Below are positions 61,444 through 64,000 of a stretch of DNA of 64,000 nucleotides, piece by piece. How positions within the stretch are numbered: the first letter of the stretch is position 1; each line of letters starts with the position of its first letter. The notes beneath the pieces are model-generated. The model did no database searches. It was given only the letters and a program-made list of their open reading frames with translations, and was not told the DNA's origin. The stretch is from Pedobacter cryoconitis (lineage in GTDB: Bacteria; Bacteroidota; Bacteroidia; Sphingobacteriales; Sphingobacteriaceae). Both the position numbers and the translations under genes were made by a program. The stretch lies in contig JAAAFW010000015.1 of NCBI GenBank assembly GCA_019352875.1, positions 1,504,608 to 1,568,607 of the forward strand, read 5' to 3'.

Positions 61444-62355
61444 ATGCTGCAACACCTCAGATCTCTCAGTGGGCATCAAAACCCCATATATGCACTTTCT
61501 AATTCAAACAGGAATGAGATATTTCTTACCGGCGGGAATGACAAAGGCATAGTAGAATGGTCATTGGACAAGCTTAATTTTGAAAAGGTGCTAATACCGG
61601 TAAAGAGTTCTGTATACAGTATGAGCTCCGAGGGGAATTTGCTTCTTTATGGTCAGCGCAGCGGGGAAGTACAGCTTTATGATTTACAGAAAAATGAAAT
61701 CATAATCAGCATTCAGGCTCATGAAAAACCAGTATTTGACATTGTACCTATTCCGGAAAAAAATGAATTTCTGACAGCATCAGAAGATGGAACTGTTAAA
61801 GTTTGGTCCCTGACCGATTTTACGCTCCTTTACAGTATCCAGGTATCGGCACAGACAGTTAGATCTATCGCGATCAGTCCGGACCGCAGGCATCTTGCAT
61901 TCGGCTGTAAAGACCATGCAATCCGTATTTATGACTTGCATGATTATAGTCTTTTACATATTTTGCAAAAGCATGACCGGCCTGTTACTGCTGTTCAGTA
62001 TTCACCTGATGGAAAATACCTCGTTTCAGGAGGCAGGGATGCACAATTACATTTCTGGTCCCGGGCAGATTATGAGCTGAAGCACAGTATCCCTGCACAT
62101 CTTTACAGCATTTACGCCATTGCCTTTCACCCCACACTCCCCTATTTTGCAACAGCAAGCCAGGATAAGAGTATTAAATTATGGGGGAGTGATGACCTTA
62201 AACTTTACAAAATCCTTAGTATCGAAAAAGGAACACATGGCCACACCCATTCTATTAACAAGCTGATCTGGAGCACAGATGGCAGATACCTGTTATCGAC
62301 CGGAGACGATAAGTTGGTTATAGTCTGGGAATGGACACCTAAAAGAAACGCTTAA
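61444..62355 (+). CDS. WD40 repeat protein
   Basis: 303 residues of about seven WD40 blades, for example LSGHQNPIYALS, AHEKPVFDIV, KHDRPVTAVQYSPDGKYLVS, AHLYSIYAIAFHPTLPYFAT, and a C-terminal HTHSINKLIWSTDGRYLLST. A cytosolic scaffold by architecture; the role is unknown. It starts 2 bp after hisIE, so it is almost certainly in the his transcript, though nothing else links it to histidine. Its 3' end overlaps the convergent NlpC/P60 gene by 17 bp. Confidence 0.85.
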   Translation: MLQHLRSLSGHQNPIYALSNSNRNEIFLTGGNDKGIVEWSLDKLNFEKVLIPVKSSVYSMSSEGNLLLYGQRSGEVQLYDLQKNEIIISIQAHEKPVFDIVPIPEKNEFLTASEDGTVKVWSLTDFTLLYSIQVSAQTVRSIAISPDRRHLAFGCKDHAIRIYDLHDYSLLHILQKHDRPVTAVQYSPDGKYLVSGGRDAQLHFWSRADYELKHSIPAHLYSIYAIAFHPTLPYFATASQDKSIKLWGSDDLKLYKILSIEKGTHGHTHSINKLIWSTDGRYLLSTGDDKLVIVWEWTPKRNA

Positions 62356-63121
62356 TGATCCTGAGTTTGTGACTATAACGTCCAAGCTCAGGATTATAAA
62401 TTCCCTGATCATCGATCGGATCTATCCTGATTTTTCCCGAAGCATGCAGAATTCTGTTAGCATCAAGCATAATTCCCACATGAATTATCCGGCCTTCTGC
62501 ATTATCAAAAAAAGCAAGGTCACCCATTTTTACTTCCGGTAGAAAATCTACTGTGGTTCCCTGCTCCCCCTGCTGTATTGCATCCCTTTTAATCTTGATA
62601 TTCAACATTTTAAAAACCGATTGTGTGATACCCGAACAATCAATACCAAATAAGGTCTTCCCACCCCATAGATAGGGCGCATTCAGAAAGAAAAAAGAAA
62701 ATTGTCTGAGATCTTTCAAGGGATCGGACAAGGTAACATCATGAGGTACAAAATCTACCTGATAAACATCGTCTCCCAGAAAACACTTCCCGTCCTTATA
62801 AGCAGGAAGCTGAGCAGAGGCCGGCAAATAAAAAGCAGAGCCGTCAGCAGCAGTTAACCTATTAATTACCTCTGCCGGTGCAAGAAATCTGTGTACACTG
62901 TAAGTATGGTAATCCTGTGCTGAGATAACTTTGAGTTGTTTGAAGTCCATCCAGCCGATATAGTCGTCGTAGGCATTTCTGATTTTCCACCAGGGTTCCG
63001 CCTGCTCAAGCACTTCGACCTCATCGCCAAATAATAATTGTGTTTTTATCTCTGATTTATCTGATGCTTCTGCTCTTAAAGGTGCCACAGCAACACGGCA
63101 TACTGCAAATTTCTGTTCCAT
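62339..63121 (-). CDS. SH3-domain plus NlpC/P60 (C40) cell-wall peptidase
   Basis: 260 residues. N-terminal bacterial SH3 domain(s) (VAPLRAEASDKSEIKTQLLF, PWWKIRNAYDDYIGWM), then a C40 peptidase with Cys in FGIDCSGITQSVF, His in GRIIHVGIMLD and the third polar residue His in ILHASGKI. No obvious signal peptide, so probably cytoplasmic or recycling-type (YkfC-like gamma-D-Glu-dipeptide hydrolase). The WD40 gene overlaps its tail. Confidence 0.88.
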   Translation of the reverse strand: MEQKFAVCRVAVAPLRAEASDKSEIKTQLLFGDEVEVLEQAEPWWKIRNAYDDYIGWMDFKQLKVISAQDYHTYSVHRFLAPAEVINRLTAADGSAFYLPASAQLPAYKDGKCFLGDDVYQVDFVPHDVTLSDPLKDLRQFSFFFLNAPYLWGGKTLFGIDCSGITQSVFKMLNIKIKRDAIQQGEQGTTVDFLPEVKMGDLAFFDNAEGRIIHVGIMLDANRILHASGKIRIDPIDDQGIYNPELGRYSHKLRIIKRFF

Positions 63122-63249
63122 AACCGGTATATATAAAGCTAAATTAATAAATAGCCTGAGGTTCTCTTTAAATTTATAAAATACTAAATAAACATTGGAG
63201 GCTTCAGTTTGTTATTCCTGTAATCGTCATCATCCTAAATTATCTGAAA

Positions 63250-63699
63250 ATGAATCTCAAAAAAATATTAGTAGCTGTAGATAACAGCACATGTTCCGAA
63301 AAAGCAGCCAAAACAGGATATGAACTGGCCAGAACCTTTGGAGCGGAGATTGCCCTGGTTAATGTTATTGAACCAATGCCTGCGACAATGAACCAGGATC
63401 TCACACTTGCACCAGTATTTCTGGAATCCTACGATAACAGTGAAGAAAATAGCCAGGCGTTATTGAAAGAAATCGAAAAAACATACGGGGAGGGAATTAA
63501 AACTACCTATTTGAGCGTAGTAGATAGCGCAGCACACGGAATTATTGCGCAGTCAGATGAATGGGGTTCAGATCTAATTGTTATCGGTACTTACGGCAGA
63601 AAAGGTCTGTATCATTTTCTGATGGGAAGCGTTGCAGAGCATGTCACCAGAAATTCTGCCTGCCCGGTATTGATCATTCCGAACAAAGCAGAGGTATAA
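63250..63699 (+). CDS. universal stress protein
   Basis: 149 residues, single UspA domain. The ATP-binding motif is intact: VIGTYGRKGLYHFLMGSVAE (Gly-x2-Gly-x9-Gly-Ser), with VAVDNSTCSEKAAKTG at the N terminus and SACPVLIIP at the end. Monocistronic, between two divergent or convergent partners. Confidence 0.92.
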   Translation: MNLKKILVAVDNSTCSEKAAKTGYELARTFGAEIALVNVIEPMPATMNQDLTLAPVFLESYDNSEENSQALLKEIEKTYGEGIKTTYLSVVDSAAHGIIAQSDEWGSDLIVIGTYGRKGLYHFLMGSVAEHVTRNSACPVLIIPNKAEV

Positions 63700-63708
63700 G
63701 CTGGAATT

Positions 63709-63762
63709 CACTTATAACAAAAAAGGTTGTCCCGCAAGAGACAACCTTTTTTGTTATAAGTG
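63709..63762. terminator. bidirectional terminator with a 22-bp perfect stem
   Basis: 63709-63730 is the exact reverse complement of 63741-63762, loop CCCGCAAGAG. The stem core AAAAAAGGTTGT/ACAACCTTTTTT gives A/T runs on both sides, ending the universal stress gene on one strand and dnaJ on the other. Confidence 0.85.
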
Positions 63763-63772
63763 CGAATAAGTC

Positions 63773-64000
63773 TTACTCAAAGTATTCTTTCATTTTCTCA
63801 AAGAAACTCTTATCATTTTTACCCGGCTGAGGTTTAAAGTTAGGCGAGTCACGGAGTTTCTCCAGCAGACTGCGCTCTTCACCGCTCAGGATCTTAGGTG
63901 TCCAGATATTTACATGGATGATCTGATCGCCACGGTGGTAAGAATTTACCTCAGGAATACCTTTGGCTTTCAGACGAAGCAGTTTACCGCTTTGTGTACC
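63773..64000 (-). CDS. dnaJ: DnaJ chaperone, C-terminal part (cut by window edge)
   Basis: The stop is at 63775-63773, and the frame reads upstream to the window end. It encodes the last 75 residues of DnaJ: SGKLLRLKAKGIPEV, YHRGDQIIHVNIWTPK, SGEERSLLEKLRD, and the tail FFEKMKEYFE. The motif LRLKAKGIPEV is the dimer and peptide-binding domain II of DnaJ. The rest lies outside the window. Confidence 0.9.
   Translation of the reverse strand, partial: GTQSGKLLRLKAKGIPEVNSYHRGDQIIHVNIWTPKILSGEERSLLEKLRDSPNFKPQPGKNDKSFFEKMKEYFE

Noticed and set aside
1..64000. CRISPR array, rRNA operon, riboswitch
   Set aside because: No regularly spaced repeats, no rRNA sequence, and no recognisable conserved riboswitch core were seen in the window.

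Overview
The window reads as chromosome from a Bacteroidota bacterium of the Sphingobacteriaceae, most likely Pedobacter or a close relative. The grounds are promoters of the TTG / TAnnTTTG type (the clearest is at 54166-54195), very little Shine-Dalgarno signal, several TTG/GTG starts, an OMP_b-brl_3 type outer-membrane protein, DUF4199 and GH3 proteins, and a his operon with a bifunctional hisB. No similarity search could be run. Family names come from motifs and recalled family features.

Layout. 1-23228 is ordinary accessory chromosome: a 33-bp inverted repeat, a secreted DJ-1/PfpI protein, nitronate monooxygenase, AraC regulators (one frameshifted), methionine aminopeptidase, a CarboxypepD_reg/plug outer-membrane protein, a LytS/LytTR two-component pair, a YcaQ-like protein, an alpha/beta hydrolase, an ABC-F ATPase, an HxlR/SDR divergent pair, an aldo/keto reductase, and a membrane-anchored OmpR-type regulator facing a seven-repeat propeller lipoprotein, followed by a run of unknown lipoproteins.

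23229-41780 looks like an old integrated element or defence island. It is AT-richer and full of broken genes: a PD-(D/E)XK-like nuclease tail, a DUF932 plasmid protein, an SDR with two in-frame stops, and a serine-recombinase tail split by an insertion sequence. The intact genes are mostly of conflict type. The main one is a tightly coupled five-gene minus-strand operon (31341-24841): GASH-like helical protein, DO-GTPase2-like, DO-GTPase1-like, a GAP1-like protein, and a nucleoside-phosphorylase-fold effector. The last two end in the same ~66-residue domain (EAD1-like), which would dock the effector onto the GTPase-associated protein. An 847-residue SIR2-domain protein (39490-36947), a KilAC-type antirepressor and a large unknown protein lie nearby. 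The island ends at tRNA-Leu(CAA).

41804-52230 is a conserved minus-strand housekeeping block: tRNA-Leu, DUF3817, hscB, rseP, dxr, GH3, membrane protein, two GT2 glycosyltransferases, DUF4199, an acidic protein, and a dihydroorotase homologue lacking its metal-binding HxH. Next is an L,D-transpeptidase.

54166-61441 is a complete histidine operon (hisG-D-C-B-H-A-F-IE) behind a strong promoter and a 15-residue leader peptide with five histidines overlapping a hairpin, which is a classic attenuation layout. The window closes with a WD40 protein, an NlpC/P60 peptidase, a universal stress protein, a 22-bp-stem bidirectional terminator and the 3' end of dnaJ.
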